Shown here piece by piece: positions 49,313 through 58,347 of a stretch of 64,000 nucleotides of DNA. The stretch lies in the NCBI RefSeq assembly GCF_900099965.1, contig NZ_FNDJ01000015.1:124001-188000 (forward strand). The letters run 5' to 3'. The DNA comes from Nonomuraea jiangxiensis (GTDB taxonomy: Bacteria; Actinomycetota; Actinomycetes; Streptosporangiales; Streptosporangiaceae). The notes beneath the pieces are model-generated. The model was not told the DNA's origin. It made no database searches and saw nothing but the letters and a program-made list of their open reading frames with translations. Each line of letters opens with the position of its first letter. The first letter of the stretch is position 1. Position numbers and translations under genes: made by a program.

Positions 49313-49885
49313 TCAGGTGGTCTCCTCCTGGGGCTCGGGGAAGGCGAAGAAACGGGTCAGCACCGTACGGGCCTCGAGCGGCGTCTCGTCGGCCGGACGC
49401 TGATATTTCTGAAGCAGGGCCAGGTAGTCCTCGAAGAAGGCGGCCAGCTCGTCCAGGGTCAGGCGGATGGAGCCCCGCGAGTAGGGCACGGCGTCCGCCC
49501 ACGGCCCCATCCGCGCGCGGACGTCCTGGAAACGGGCGAAGGTCTCCGCATCCTCGGCGAGCCACAGCCGGTTGAGCTCCTCGATCGCCGCCCGCAACTC
49601 CGGGCTCTGCCGGCTGCGGACGGGAAAGCGGACGCTCCTGCGGGTGAGCCGCCACCAGCGCTGCCTGCCGTGGGCCCGCTCCCTGACCTCCTCGACGAAG
49701 CCGTGCTCCGCCAGCACCCGCAGGTTGTAGCTGGTGCCTCCGCTGGTGACGCCGAGCCGGGCGGCGAGCACCGTGGAGGTCGCCTCGCCCACGAGCTCCA
49801 GCTCGCGCAGGATGCGCTGGCGCAGCGGATTGGCCAGCGCCTTGGCCATCGCCAGGTCGAGAAAGTCATCAGCCACGGCTTCCAC
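49313..49885 (-). CDS. ArsR/winged-helix transcriptional regulator
   Basis: 190 residues. Winged HTH: ALANPLRQRILRELELVGEA, TSTVLAARLGVTSGGTSYNL, RVLAEHGFVEEVRERAHGRQ, RWWRLTRRSVRF, a typical ArsR-HTH start in the actinobacterial HTH_20 group. The C-terminal helical half (FFEDYLALLQKYQRPADETP) is normal for that group. Sits 122 bases upstream of the membrane hydrolase gene on the same strand, the probable target or operon partner. Confidence 0.9.
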   Translation of the reverse strand: MEAVADDFLDLAMAKALANPLRQRILRELELVGEATSTVLAARLGVTSGGTSYNLRVLAEHGFVEEVRERAHGRQRWWRLTRRSVRFPVRSRQSPELRAAIEELNRLWLAEDAETFARFQDVRARMGPWADAVPYSRGSIRLTLDELAAFFEDYLALLQKYQRPADETPLEARTVLTRFFAFPEPQEETT

Positions 49886-49980
49886 GATATTGCATGCACG
49901 ACTTTTCGTGCATCCCTCGTGGGATGAGATTCTGAGCGAGCCGGCCGTTCCTCCCCCTGAGCGTGATTCCGAGGTGACGC

Positions 49981-51147
49981 ATGACCGTCAGCAACCTGGC
50001 CAGGACCCCGCGGAGTGTGGACGTCGCCGTCGTCGGCGCGGGCATCATCGGCGCGAGCTGCGCCTTCCATCTCGCCCGGCGCGGCCTGCGGGTGGCCGTG
50101 CTGGAGACCTACGAGGGGCCGGCGATGGGCAGCTCGGGCCGGTCGTTCGCGGGGGTGCGCGCCCAGTGGACGGATCCGGTCAACATCCGGTTGTCCTGGG
50201 CTGGCATCCAGACCTACCGGGACTTCGCCGCCTTGTACGGCGTGGACGCGGGCTACCGGCCGCTCGGCTACCTGCTGCTGGTCCCCGAGGACCGCTGGGA
50301 GGCCCAGCTCGCGGCCGTCGAGCTGCAACGCTCGCTGGGCGTCGAGGTGGAGGTGCTCTCGCCGGAGGAGGCGCAGCGGCACACGAGCTTCGTCCCGGAC
50401 GGAATCGGCGGGTGCACCTGGGGGCCGGGGGACGGGGTGGTCGATCCGCACCAGGTCACGGCGACGTACCTGGCGATGGCCCGCGACCTCGGCGCGACCG
50501 TGTCGTACCGGCGCGAGGTCGTCGCCGTGGAGCGGCGCCAGGGGCGCTGGGAGCTGACCACGACGGAGGGCGCGCTGAGCGCCCGGCAGGTCGTCAACGC
50601 GGCCGGTGGCTGGGCCGGGGAACTGGCGGCGCTGGCCGGGCTGCGGGTGCCGGTGCGGCACGTCAGGCGGATGGTGTTCGGCAGCGCGCGGGATGCCGTC
50701 GAGCGGCCGTTACCGATGACGATCGACGTGGCGAGCGGCTTCTTCCTGCGCGGCGAGGGGGCCCGCCTGCTGATCGGGCGGGCCAATCCCGGGGAGTCGC
50801 CGGGATACACGACCCGGGTCGACTGGGACTGGCTGGAGCACGTACTGGCCTCCGGGGTGCGGCGCTTCCCGTGGCTGGCCGAGGTGCCGATCGATCCGGC
50901 GGGGTCCTGGGCGGGCACGTACGAGATCACGCCCGACCACCTGCCCTTCCTGGGGGCCATGCCGGGCGCGCCCGGCTGGATCAACGCGTGCGGCTTCTCC
51001 GGCCACGGCGTGATGCAGGCGCCGGCGGTGGGCCGGTTGATCGCCGAGGAGGCGCTGGACGGCCGGGCGCACAGCATCGACATCGACCCGCTGCGGATCG
51101 AACGCCTCGCGGAGGCCGGCACGCGAGGCGACGCCCTCGTATTCTGA
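49981..51147 (+). CDS. FAD-dependent oxidase of the DadA/glycine-sarcosine oxidase family
   Basis: 388 residues. N-terminal dinucleotide fold DVAVVGAGIIGASCAFHLAR, substrate-cap region and RSFAGVRAQWTDPVNIRL, then C-terminal FAD contact ITPDHLPFLGAMPGAPGWIN, ACGFSGHGVMQAPAVGRLIA, characteristic of the DAO family. The GFSGHG-x-M segment is seen in sarcosine-oxidase-beta-like and D-amino-acid dehydrogenases. Substrate is probably an N-methyl or D-amino acid. Its stop is immediately followed by the first of the three CGAAA operators of the next gene. Confidence 0.9.
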   Translation: MTVSNLARTPRSVDVAVVGAGIIGASCAFHLARRGLRVAVLETYEGPAMGSSGRSFAGVRAQWTDPVNIRLSWAGIQTYRDFAALYGVDAGYRPLGYLLLVPEDRWEAQLAAVELQRSLGVEVEVLSPEEAQRHTSFVPDGIGGCTWGPGDGVVDPHQVTATYLAMARDLGATVSYRREVVAVERRQGRWELTTTEGALSARQVVNAAGGWAGELAALAGLRVPVRHVRRMVFGSARDAVERPLPMTIDVASGFFLRGEGARLLIGRANPGESPGYTTRVDWDWLEHVLASGVRRFPWLAEVPIDPAGSWAGTYEITPDHLPFLGAMPGAPGWINACGFSGHGVMQAPAVGRLIAEEALDGRAHSIDIDPLRIERLAEAGTRGDALVF

Positions 51148-51290
51148 CCGAAACCTTTCGGAGCCAACGCGCTGGATAACCGGGATTTTCAGCTAGTTTC
51201 CGAAAGTTTCGACATGGGATTCGACATCAAGCCAGCTCACGATGGCGCATGTGGATTCGTCTCCGAAATATTTCGGGCGTATTCTTGACA
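51148..51290 (+). promoter_or_regulatory. Promoter region with three CGAAA-type operators before the CE15 esterase
   Basis: Three dyads precede the esterase gene. The first is CCGAAA-CC-TTTCGG (51148-51161). The second is CGAAA-G-TTTCG (51201-51211). The third is CCGAAATATTTCGG (51263-51276, perfect 14 bp). A -35-like TTGACA is at 51285-51290. The centres are about 51 and 64 bases apart. Pseudopalindromes of the CGAAA-TTTCG form are described for xylan-related genes in Streptomyces, usually bound by LacI-type regulators; that fits the product of the gene downstream. No LacI gene is in the window. Confidence 0.7.
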
Positions 51291-51348
51291 TGTTTCGAGT
51301 GGATTCTCAGACTGATCGCCAACACCCCACCCGGAAGGGAGAGCCCTG

Positions 51349-53526
51349 GTGATCACCGGCTTGGGCCGCTCAAAACTCCGCTCGAAGGTCGTCGCGCTGG
51401 CGCTGGCGGTGATGCTCTCGGCCGCCGGAGCGGTGACGTTCGCATCCACCGAGGCAGCCGCGGCCGCCGGCGTCGAGAACGAGGGCGCCGACTGCGTCGT
51501 GACCGGCCTGCCCGACGCGGGCTCCCTCCCCACCAACTCCAGGCTGCCCGACCCCTTCACAAGGCTGAACGGCACCCGCATCACCACCAGGTCCGACTGG
51601 CGCTGCCGGCGGGAGGAGATCAAGCGGCTGGCCGAGCGCTTCGTCTACGGTGAGAAGCCCCCGAAACCGGCGAGCGTCACCGGGACCGTCTCCAGAACCG
51701 GAATCACGGTCAACGTCAACCACAACGGCAGGAGCGCCAGCTTCTCGGCCAGTGTGTCGCTGCCGAGCGGGTCCGGGCCGTTCCCGGCCGTCGTGGTGCT
51801 GGGCGGGTTCGGCGCGGACGCGGCGGCGATCAGGGCGGCCGGTGCCGCCGTCATCAGCTACGACCCCTACGCGGTCGGGCGTGAGGGCACGCCGCGCAAC
51901 AACAAGCAGGGCGCTTTCTACAGCATCTACGGCTCATCGAGCAGCACCGGGCTGCTCCTCGCCTGGGGGTGGGGCGTGAGCCGGATCATCGACGTCATCG
52001 AGCAGTCGGACGGCAGCATCCTCAGGGCGGACGCCACCGGCGTCACCGGGTGCTCGCGCTTCGGCAAGGGCGCCTTCGTGACCGGCGCGTTCGACCAGCG
52101 CATCGCCCTGACCATGCCGATCGAGTCGGGCAGCGCCGGGGTCCCCATCTTCCGCGGCATCCCCGGGGAGGGCGCCCAGAGCCTGAGCAGCGCCTACGGA
52201 GAGCAGCCATGGCTGGGTGACGCGTTCGGCTCCTTCACCGGAAGTCCGGGCAGGCTGCCGGTGGACACGCACGAGATGGTGGCCATGGTCGCGCCGCGCG
52301 GGCTGTTCATCATGGACAACCCGCACATCACCAACCTGGGCCCCAGGTCCGCGATCGTGGCCGCGCTGGGCGGGGCGGAGGTCTACAAGGCGCTCGGCGC
52401 GGGCGACAACATCACCTACTGGTCCGACGTCCAGGACGGCACCCACTGCGCCAGCAGGTCCGAATGGCGGACCCCGTTGCAGCAGAACATCCAGAAGCAC
52501 CTGCTGAAGACGGGCAACGCCGCCGGCGCGATGAGGATCTCCTCCAGGGCGTCCGGCAACCTGGCCGAGTGGCGGGACTGGCAGACGCCGGCCCTCGGCG
52601 ACGGCGGCGGTGACACCACCGCGCCGAGCACGCCGGGCACCCCGGCCGCGACCGGCGTGACCGCCACCAGCGCCACGCTGACCTGGCCCGCCTCCACCGA
52701 CCAGGGCGGTTCCGGGCTGGCCGGCTACAACGTCTACCGGGAGCAGGGCGCCACCGACCCGCAACTCGGCCAGTCCGCCACCAACTCGATCACCCTCACC
52801 GGGCTGACCGCCAACACCCAGTACCAGGTGTACGTACGGGCCCGGGACGGCGCCGGCAACCTGTCCGGCAACTCGCCGGCGGTCACGTTCACCACGACGA
52901 CCGGCGGCGGCGACACCTCGCCGCCCACGGCTCCGGCCGGCCTGGCCGCCTCGGGGACGACGTCCACGGGCACGAGCCTGAGCTGGACGGCCTCGACCGA
53001 CGACAACGGCGTCACCGGCTACGACATCCTGCGCGCGCCCGGCGCCAGCGGCGGCACGTTCACCCAGGCCGGGACCTCGGCCACGACCTCGTTCAACGAC
53101 ACGGGCCTGACCCCGAGCACCACCTACCGCTACCAGGTCAGGGCGCGGGACGCCGCGGGCAACACCTCGCCGGTCTCGAACACCGTCTCGGTCACCACCG
53201 CGCCCGGCACGTCCACCGGGGCCTGCACGGCCGCCGCGACCGTGCAGACCCAGTGGGCCACCGGGTACGTCGTCCAGCCGCTGACCATCACCAACACCGG
53301 CACCGCGACGATCACGGGCTGGACGGTCACCTTCACCCTGCCCGCCGGCCACACGCTGACCGGCTCGTGGAACGCCACCACGACCGTCAGCGGGCAGACC
53401 GTGACCATCAGGAACGTCGGCCACAACGGCACCCTCGCCCCGGGAGCCGCCACCACCAGCGTCGGTTTCCAGGTCAGCCGCCCGAACGGCAACACCGCCC
53501 TCCCGTCCGGTTACACCTGCGCCTGA
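51349..53526 (+). CDS. Secreted glucuronoyl esterase (CE15) with two FN3 domains and a CBM2
   Basis: 725 residues from a GTG with AAGGGAGAG upstream. Signal peptide ends near ASTEAAAAA. The CE15 catalytic domain (about 45-410) has the nucleophile Ser236 in TGCSRFGKG, EGAQSLSSAYGEQPWLGD, and the late His in QDGTHCASRSEW. Two FN3 domains follow (about 425-520 and 525-620: TSATLTWPASTDQGGSGLAG; GTSLSWTASTDDNGVTGYDI). The C-terminal CBM2 ends with GACTAAATVQTQW and ALPSGYTCA, including the two disulfide cysteines. CE15 enzymes cleave the ester between 4-O-methyl-glucuronoyl groups of xylan and lignin; the CBM2 anchors the enzyme to cellulose or xylan. Confidence 0.93.
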   Translation: MITGLGRSKLRSKVVALALAVMLSAAGAVTFASTEAAAAAGVENEGADCVVTGLPDAGSLPTNSRLPDPFTRLNGTRITTRSDWRCRREEIKRLAERFVYGEKPPKPASVTGTVSRTGITVNVNHNGRSASFSASVSLPSGSGPFPAVVVLGGFGADAAAIRAAGAAVISYDPYAVGREGTPRNNKQGAFYSIYGSSSSTGLLLAWGWGVSRIIDVIEQSDGSILRADATGVTGCSRFGKGAFVTGAFDQRIALTMPIESGSAGVPIFRGIPGEGAQSLSSAYGEQPWLGDAFGSFTGSPGRLPVDTHEMVAMVAPRGLFIMDNPHITNLGPRSAIVAALGGAEVYKALGAGDNITYWSDVQDGTHCASRSEWRTPLQQNIQKHLLKTGNAAGAMRISSRASGNLAEWRDWQTPALGDGGGDTTAPSTPGTPAATGVTATSATLTWPASTDQGGSGLAGYNVYREQGATDPQLGQSATNSITLTGLTANTQYQVYVRARDGAGNLSGNSPAVTFTTTTGGGDTSPPTAPAGLAASGTTSTGTSLSWTASTDDNGVTGYDILRAPGASGGTFTQAGTSATTSFNDTGLTPSTTYRYQVRARDAAGNTSPVSNTVSVTTAPGTSTGACTAAATVQTQWATGYVVQPLTITNTGTATITGWTVTFTLPAGHTLTGSWNATTTVSGQTVTIRNVGHNGTLAPGAATTSVGFQVSRPNGNTALPSGYTCA

Positions 53527-53533
53527 CCCCGAG

Positions 53534-55045
53534 TCACGGACCGCGGTAGATCACCCGGGAGAAGCCCATGCCCCGGCCGGACCGCCCGGGGACGGGGCCG
53601 GGCATCGGGCCGGGCAGGAAGGGCGGCTCGCCGGGCTCCTCGTCGCCCTCGGGCGTGCCCTCCCCGGAGCCCAGCAGGGACCTGGTCAGCGACTCGCGCT
53701 CGCCCAGCATCTCGTCCAGCGCCCGGGTCAGGTGGTCGCCGGTGAGCTCGGGCGCGGCCTCGCCGTTCCTGATCGCGGCGAGCACCGCCCGGCGCAGCAA
53801 CTCCTTGAAGAAGGACGCCGTCGCCCCCTCGGTCCTGGTCACCACGGGGTCGAGGTCGGCCGTGAGCGACAGGCCCCGGGCGTAGAGGCGCAGCAGGGCG
53901 GCCCGGCCCGCCTCGTCCGGCTTGGGGATCCGCACGGCCAGGTCCACCCTGCCGGGCCGGTCGGCGAGCGCGCGCTCCAGCACGTCGGCCCGGTTGGTGG
54001 TGAGCACGAACGTGACGTCGGCGTCCGCGCCCACCCCGTCCATCGCGTCCAGCAACGCGAACAGCAGCGGATTGCCGCCCTCGGCCATGAAGGAACGGTC
54101 GCGGGCGACCAGGTCCACGTCCTCCAGGATGAGGATGGCCGGCTGCAGCCGCCTGGCCAGGCCCGCCGCCTGGGTCACGAACCTGATCGCGACGCCGGTC
54201 ATCACGATCACCGTGCACTCGCTCATCCGGCCCATGAGGTAGCGGACGGTGTGCGTCTTGCCCGTCCCCGGCGGACCGTGCAGCAGCAGGCCGCGCTTGA
54301 GGTGCTGGCCGTGCTCGCGCAGCCGTACGGCGTGCTCGGCGATGCCGACGACGTGCCGCTCGATGGTGTCCAGCACCCCGTCGGGCAGGATCACCTGGTC
54401 GGCGGTGAGGTCCGGCCGGGGCAGGAACGTCACCAGGTCGTTGCCCCGATGCTCGCTCCAGCTGAAGGACAGCACCTGGCCACGGTAGATGTCGTGCTCG
54501 CGCATCAGCCGCTCGATCTCGTCGCGGGTCTGCGTGGCACTGGACCGGTCCGGTGCGAGCACGACCACCTGGCACTGCCCGGAGCCGTGCTCCTGGGCGC
54601 CCCGCAGCGCGACGACGACGGGTGTGCCGCCGGGGGAGCGGGTCAGGACCAGGCCGAGGGAGATGACCTCGGTGGTCTTGTCGGGCCCGATCGCCGCCGT
54701 GGCGTAGTCGACCGCGCCCGGCTCGAAGCGCTCCCATCCCCGGGCGGCGCTGGCCAGCATGTTGACGATGTCGGTGTGCTCGCGCCCCTGCCCGGCGATG
54801 CCGAACCACTCGGCGTGCGGGCTGTGCGCGGCGAGGTAGGCGTCGACGCCCCGCTGCAGGTTCGCGTGCTCCCAGGTGGGGAAGTCCTCGACCACGTTGA
54901 CGACGTGCCGCAGCTCGCATGACAGGTGCCCGGTGACCCGGGCCACCAGCTCCGGCGGGGGCGACGCCTGCTCCAGTTGACGGCGGGCGTCGTTCAGCAG
55001 TTCGCTCAGCGCGCGAGCCAGGGTCGTGGCATCACTGAGATCCAT
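53534..55045 (-). CDS. AAA+ ATPase with an unknown N-terminal domain
   Basis: 503 residues from ATG (MDLSDATTLARALSELLND). Residues 1-230 form an unrecognised domain (LSCELRHVVNVVEDFPTWEH). The AAA core has Walker A GPPGTGKT at 257-264, Walker B ILILEDVD near 305-311, sensor-1 FVLTTNRADVLE and the arginine-finger region LADRPGRVDLAVRIPKPDE. A proline-rich tail (PPFLPGPMPGPVPGRSGRG) ends the protein. The core is closest to the CDC48/FtsH-like classic AAA clade used in unfolding or cargo delivery. No protease domain is present. Its partner is unknown. Confidence 0.9.
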   Translation of the reverse strand: MDLSDATTLARALSELLNDARRQLEQASPPPELVARVTGHLSCELRHVVNVVEDFPTWEHANLQRGVDAYLAAHSPHAEWFGIAGQGREHTDIVNMLASAARGWERFEPGAVDYATAAIGPDKTTEVISLGLVLTRSPGGTPVVVALRGAQEHGSGQCQVVVLAPDRSSATQTRDEIERLMREHDIYRGQVLSFSWSEHRGNDLVTFLPRPDLTADQVILPDGVLDTIERHVVGIAEHAVRLREHGQHLKRGLLLHGPPGTGKTHTVRYLMGRMSECTVIVMTGVAIRFVTQAAGLARRLQPAILILEDVDLVARDRSFMAEGGNPLLFALLDAMDGVGADADVTFVLTTNRADVLERALADRPGRVDLAVRIPKPDEAGRAALLRLYARGLSLTADLDPVVTRTEGATASFFKELLRRAVLAAIRNGEAAPELTGDHLTRALDEMLGERESLTRSLLGSGEGTPEGDEEPGEPPFLPGPMPGPVPGRSGRGMGFSRVIYRGP

Positions 55046-55152
55046 TCCTTCAATCTGGCAGGCTTGGCCGCCGTCCGCGCGGCCGTTCACGCTCGACGGG
55101 ACCGGCCTGAAAACCCTTTGCGCGGCGGCGGACAGGTCGCCAGACTGCCCGG

Positions 55153-56064
55153 GTGACCGAGAACTCGCATGCCGACGGGCGTGCCGGCATCGACGCCGGG
55201 CTGGTGAAGCGGCTGGTCGCGGCCCAGTTTCCGCAGTGGAGCGCCCTTCCCGTGACGCCGGTCGAGGTCGACGGGTGGGACAACCGTACATACCGGCTCG
55301 GCGCCGAGCTGACGGTACGCCTGCCCACCGCCGCCGGCTACGCCCCGGCGATCGACAAGGAGCACCGCTGGCTGCCGTTCCTCGCGCCGTCGTTGCCGGT
55401 CACCATTCCAGCGTCGCTGGCCAAGGGTGAGCCGGGCGAGGGTTACCCGTTCAACTGGTCGATCCGCGGCTGGCTCGACGGGGACACGGCGAGCGCCGCC
55501 CGCATCGACGACCTGTCAGCGTTCGCGACCGCGGTGGCGGACTTCGTGCTCGCCCTGCAGCGCGTCGAGGCGACCGGCGGGCCGGCGGCGGGCGCGCACA
55601 GCTTCTACCGGGGGGCGTCGCCGGCGCACTACGACGAGGAGACGCGCCGCACCCTTGCCACGCTGGACGGCCGGGTCGATGTCACGCGGGCGGCGGCGGT
55701 GTGGGACGCCGCCCTCGACGCGGCCTGGTCCGGGCCGCCGGTGTGGTTCCACGGCGACCTCGCGAGCGGCAACCTGCTGGTCAGGGACGGGAAGCTGGCC
55801 GCCGTCATCGACTTCGGGACCTCAGGCGTCGGGGATCCGGCCTGTGATCTGGTGATCGCCTGGACGATGTTCTCCGGCGACAGCAGGGAGGCCTTCCGCG
55901 GGGCCGTCGGCCAGTCGCCGGCCACGTGGGCGCGGGCCCGCGGCTGGGCGCTGTGGAAGGCCCTGATCGTGCTGGCCCAGCACATCGACCGGGACGAGCG
56001 GCAGGCCGCCGAGCAACGCCGTGTCATCGACGAGGTGCTGACAGACCATGATCGCGCCCGGTGA
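55153..56064 (+). CDS. Aminoglycoside phosphotransferase-family kinase
   Basis: 303 residues from a GTG. APH fold: N-lobe VEVDGWDNRTYRLGAELTVR, hinge SIRGWLDGDTAS, catalytic HGDLASGNLLVRDGKLAAVI, then metal motif DFGTSGVGDPACDLVIAWTM. This exact type (GTSGVGDPACDL) is common in actinobacterial APH-like proteins with macrolide- or other small-molecule kinase activity. Divergent from the AAA gene (107 bases). Different from the APH-like gene at 9002. Confidence 0.9.
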   Translation: MTENSHADGRAGIDAGLVKRLVAAQFPQWSALPVTPVEVDGWDNRTYRLGAELTVRLPTAAGYAPAIDKEHRWLPFLAPSLPVTIPASLAKGEPGEGYPFNWSIRGWLDGDTASAARIDDLSAFATAVADFVLALQRVEATGGPAAGAHSFYRGASPAHYDEETRRTLATLDGRVDVTRAAAVWDAALDAAWSGPPVWFHGDLASGNLLVRDGKLAAVIDFGTSGVGDPACDLVIAWTMFSGDSREAFRGAVGQSPATWARARGWALWKALIVLAQHIDRDERQAAEQRRVIDEVLTDHDRAR

Positions 56065-56075
56065 CGTGCCGCCCT

Positions 56076-56810
56076 TCAGACGACGACCGAGTCGTGGGCC
56101 GCTTCGAGGATCTTCGCGGCCAGGAGCCCCGGATTGGTGAAGATCACCTCGTGGCTGCCGGGCATCTCGACGAGGCGGTAGATGCCCAGCCGGTTCGACA
56201 TGCGCGGGTGCCAGGCCCACTCGCCCCGCAGCACGAGGTCCTCGGTCGCGTTGAGATAGCTCTTCGGGATCGTCAGCCCGTAGAAGCGGCGCAGGTCGAA
56301 CCGGTCGATGAGCGGCTGGAAGGGCTCCGGGGAGAGCGACGCGTACGCGGAGGCCGCCAGGTCGTGGTCGGCGTCCTGGATGAACGACTCCCACCAGAGC
56401 CCGAACGGCATGGTGATGGAGTTGTCCGGCGATGCCGCCGCCAGCTCCCGGAACACCGCCCGGAGGTCCGGGGGCACCTCGTCCAGCAGGCAGTTCCCGC
56501 GCTCGGGGACGAACGCGTTCCAGAAGATCAGCCGTTCGAGGCGGCCGGGCACCTCCTCGGCGACGCGGGCGATCACGCTCCCGCCGAAGCTGTGCCCGAG
56601 CAGCACGACCTCGTCGAGGTCGTGCGCGGTGAGATGGTCGACGACGGACCGTACACAGGCGTCGTGGTCGACCGCCTTGTCGGCTCCCTTGCCGTGGCCG
56701 GCAAGGGTCGGCGTGTGGACGGTGTGGCCCGCCTTGACCAGCTCGCCGGCGACCGCCCCCCACGCCGCCCCGTCATGCCAGGAGCCGTGTACGAGCACGA
56801 AGGTCGTCAC
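56076..56810 (-). CDS. Alpha/beta hydrolase (EstC/salicylate-binding-protein-like)
   Basis: 244 residues from the GTG behind GGTGGAG. FVLVHGSWHDGAAWGAVAGE, LVKAGHTVHTPTLAGHG, elbow VVLLGHSFGGSVIARVAEEV (G-H-S-F-G) and late MPGSHEVIFTNPGLLA (His). The layout is the compact plant-esterase/hydroxynitrile-lyase-like group. Substrate unknown. Converges with the APH gene, 11 bases between stops. Confidence 0.88.
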   Translation of the reverse strand: MTTFVLVHGSWHDGAAWGAVAGELVKAGHTVHTPTLAGHGKGADKAVDHDACVRSVVDHLTAHDLDEVVLLGHSFGGSVIARVAEEVPGRLERLIFWNAFVPERGNCLLDEVPPDLRAVFRELAAASPDNSITMPFGLWWESFIQDADHDLAASAYASLSPEPFQPLIDRFDLRRFYGLTIPKSYLNATEDLVLRGEWAWHPRMSNRLGIYRLVEMPGSHEVIFTNPGLLAAKILEAAHDSVVV

Positions 56811-56962
56811 GCTCCACCCCCTTAGCGAAAAGCGATGAAACACTCAGAAGGGCGATAACGTAACAATTCTTGACATTTCGTACTAGCCGTAAAGCGTATG
56901 CCGCGTGCCATGGGGACGAAGACTTTTCCGTGGCTTCTGCGTCGGGGGGGCGGCGGAGCGGA

Positions 56963-57283
56963 TCAGATCCCGGCGGCGACCCGGAGGAGGACGACCCCGC
57001 CGATGATCGCGCCGAAGGAGATCAGCTTGGCGGGCGTGATCTTCTCCTTGTAGATGAGGGCGCCGAGGACGACCGTGCCGATGGAGCCGACGCCGGTCCA
57101 GATGGTGTAGCCCACGCCGACGTCCAGGGTCCTCAGCGCGAGGCTGAGGGTGAAGATGCCGCCGGCGGCGCAGGCCAGCGTGAAGACCGACGGCCAGAGC
57201 CGGGTGAAGCCCTTGGTGGCGTTGGTGCCGAGCGCGAAGCCGATCTCGAAGACGACGGCGATGGTGAGATAGAGCCATTCCAT
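56963..57283 (-). CDS. SMR-family multidrug efflux protein, subunit B
   Basis: 106 residues, four TM helices. SMR signature with the essential membrane Glu14-type residue in LYLTIAVVFEIGFALGTNAT, then FTRLWPSVFTLACAAGGIFT and LDVGVGYTIWTGVGSIGTVV (YxxWxG). Second gene of a pair with the SMR gene at 57319; the 35-base gap and shared strand suggest one operon and a heterodimeric pump such as EbrAB or YkkCD. Confidence 0.92.
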   Translation of the reverse strand: MEWLYLTIAVVFEIGFALGTNATKGFTRLWPSVFTLACAAGGIFTLSLALRTLDVGVGYTIWTGVGSIGTVVLGALIYKEKITPAKLISFGAIIGGVVLLRVAAGI

Positions 57284-57318
57284 GGTGACACTCCTGAGGT
57301 GGCGGGCGGGGAGGCCGA

Positions 57319-57672
57319 TCAGCGGGTGGAGGCGGGGGAGGAGTCGCCGGCGGAGAGGCGGTCGGCGAGCTTGAGTCCCAGCACCCCGCCGATGATCAGG
57401 ACGAAGGCCAGCACCTTCCACGGGGTGAGCTGCTCACCGAAGATCACGGTGCCGAAGACGACCGTGCCGACCGAGCCGATGCCGGTCCAGATGGTGTAGC
57501 CGACGCCGACGTCCAGGGTCTTCAGTGCCAGGCTCAGGAAGAAGATGCCGCCGGCCGCCGCCACCGCGGTGATCAGCGAGGGCCACAGCTGCGTGAAGCC
57601 TTCCGTGGCATTGGTGGCCAGGGCGAACACGACCTCGAAGACGGCCGCGACGAGCAGGTAGATCCAAGCCAT
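57319..57672 (-). CDS. SMR-family multidrug efflux protein, subunit A
   Basis: 117 residues. Same signature set as its partner: LLVAAVFEVVFALATNATEG with the membrane Glu, LDVGVGYTIWTGIGSVGTVV, and helix 4 VLAFVLIIGGVLGLKLADRL. It has a longer charged tail than the partner. The start is near the divergent MarR gene, and the palindromes in between are the probable operator. Confidence 0.92.
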   Translation of the reverse strand: MAWIYLLVAAVFEVVFALATNATEGFTQLWPSLITAVAAAGGIFFLSLALKTLDVGVGYTIWTGIGSVGTVVFGTVIFGEQLTPWKVLAFVLIIGGVLGLKLADRLSAGDSSPASTR

Positions 57673-57691
57673 GAGGGGCTCTCCCGAAAAT

Positions 57692-57743
57692 ACTTGTATG
57701 TATGAGCAAGTTTCTGCGAGATGAAAGCTTGCATGTACATGTA
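57692..57743. promoter_or_regulatory. SMR-marR divergent operator
   Basis: ACTTG-N10-CAAGT (57692-57711) is followed by the nested palindromes ATGTACAT (57733-57740) and TACATGTA (57736-57743). The stretch is strikingly AT-rich against the surroundings and lies between the SMR and marR start codons. Presumed MarR binding sites. Confidence 0.55.
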
Positions 57744-57801
57744 TCCTCTTGTCAACCGGGTGCACGACAGTCACCGGCGAGCCACCGACCAGGAGGTCTC
57801 C

Positions 57802-58257
57802 ATGGCAGCCTCTGCCCCCAGCACGGCACTCCCCGCGGACGCCGTCGCGATGTGGAACCGCGTCATGCTCCTGCACGCCCGCGTGGAGAGCCGGCTCGCC
57901 ACCGCGCTGCAGCGGCGGCACGGCATCGGCCTGTCGGAATACCGCGCGCTCGGGCATCTGGCCGCCTCCCGCGACGGCGAACTACGCATGCAGGAACTGG
58001 CCGACCTGATCGGGCTCAACCAGAGCTCGGTGACCCGGCTGGTGGCACGTCTCAACGCGGCCGACTTCGCCTATCGGGACCTGTGTCCCGACGACAAGCG
58101 AGGGGTCTACGGCGTCATCACGGAGGCGGGCCGGGCGAAGCACGGGGAGGCGAGCCGCACGTACGAGGAGACGCTGGAGGCCGCGCTGAGGGAGGCCGGG
58201 CAGGCCGACCCGCGGCTCGCCGTGGCGGTGGCGATGCTGGGCGGCGCCATCGCCTAA
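57802..58257 (+). CDS. MarR-family regulator of the SMR pair
   Basis: 151 residues from MAASAPSTALPADAVAMWNR with AGGAGG upstream; earlier start codons in the same frame lie inside the operator. MarR winged helix: GLSEYRALGHLAASRDGELR, MQELADLIGLNQSSVTRLVA, wing DLCPDDKRGVYGVITEAGRA. Divergent from the SMR genes, so a typical drug-inducible repressor. The last helix is slightly shorter than usual. Confidence 0.92.
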   Translation: MAASAPSTALPADAVAMWNRVMLLHARVESRLATALQRRHGIGLSEYRALGHLAASRDGELRMQELADLIGLNQSSVTRLVARLNAADFAYRDLCPDDKRGVYGVITEAGRAKHGEASRTYEETLEAALREAGQADPRLAVAVAMLGGAIA

Positions 58258-58347
58258 CCGCCCAGGGTTTGCGCGGCCCGTGCCCTCGCCGAGCTGTAAC
58301 GGCTCCGGGGCCTCGGGGATCAGCGGTCTGCGGTTAGAATCCGGCAG

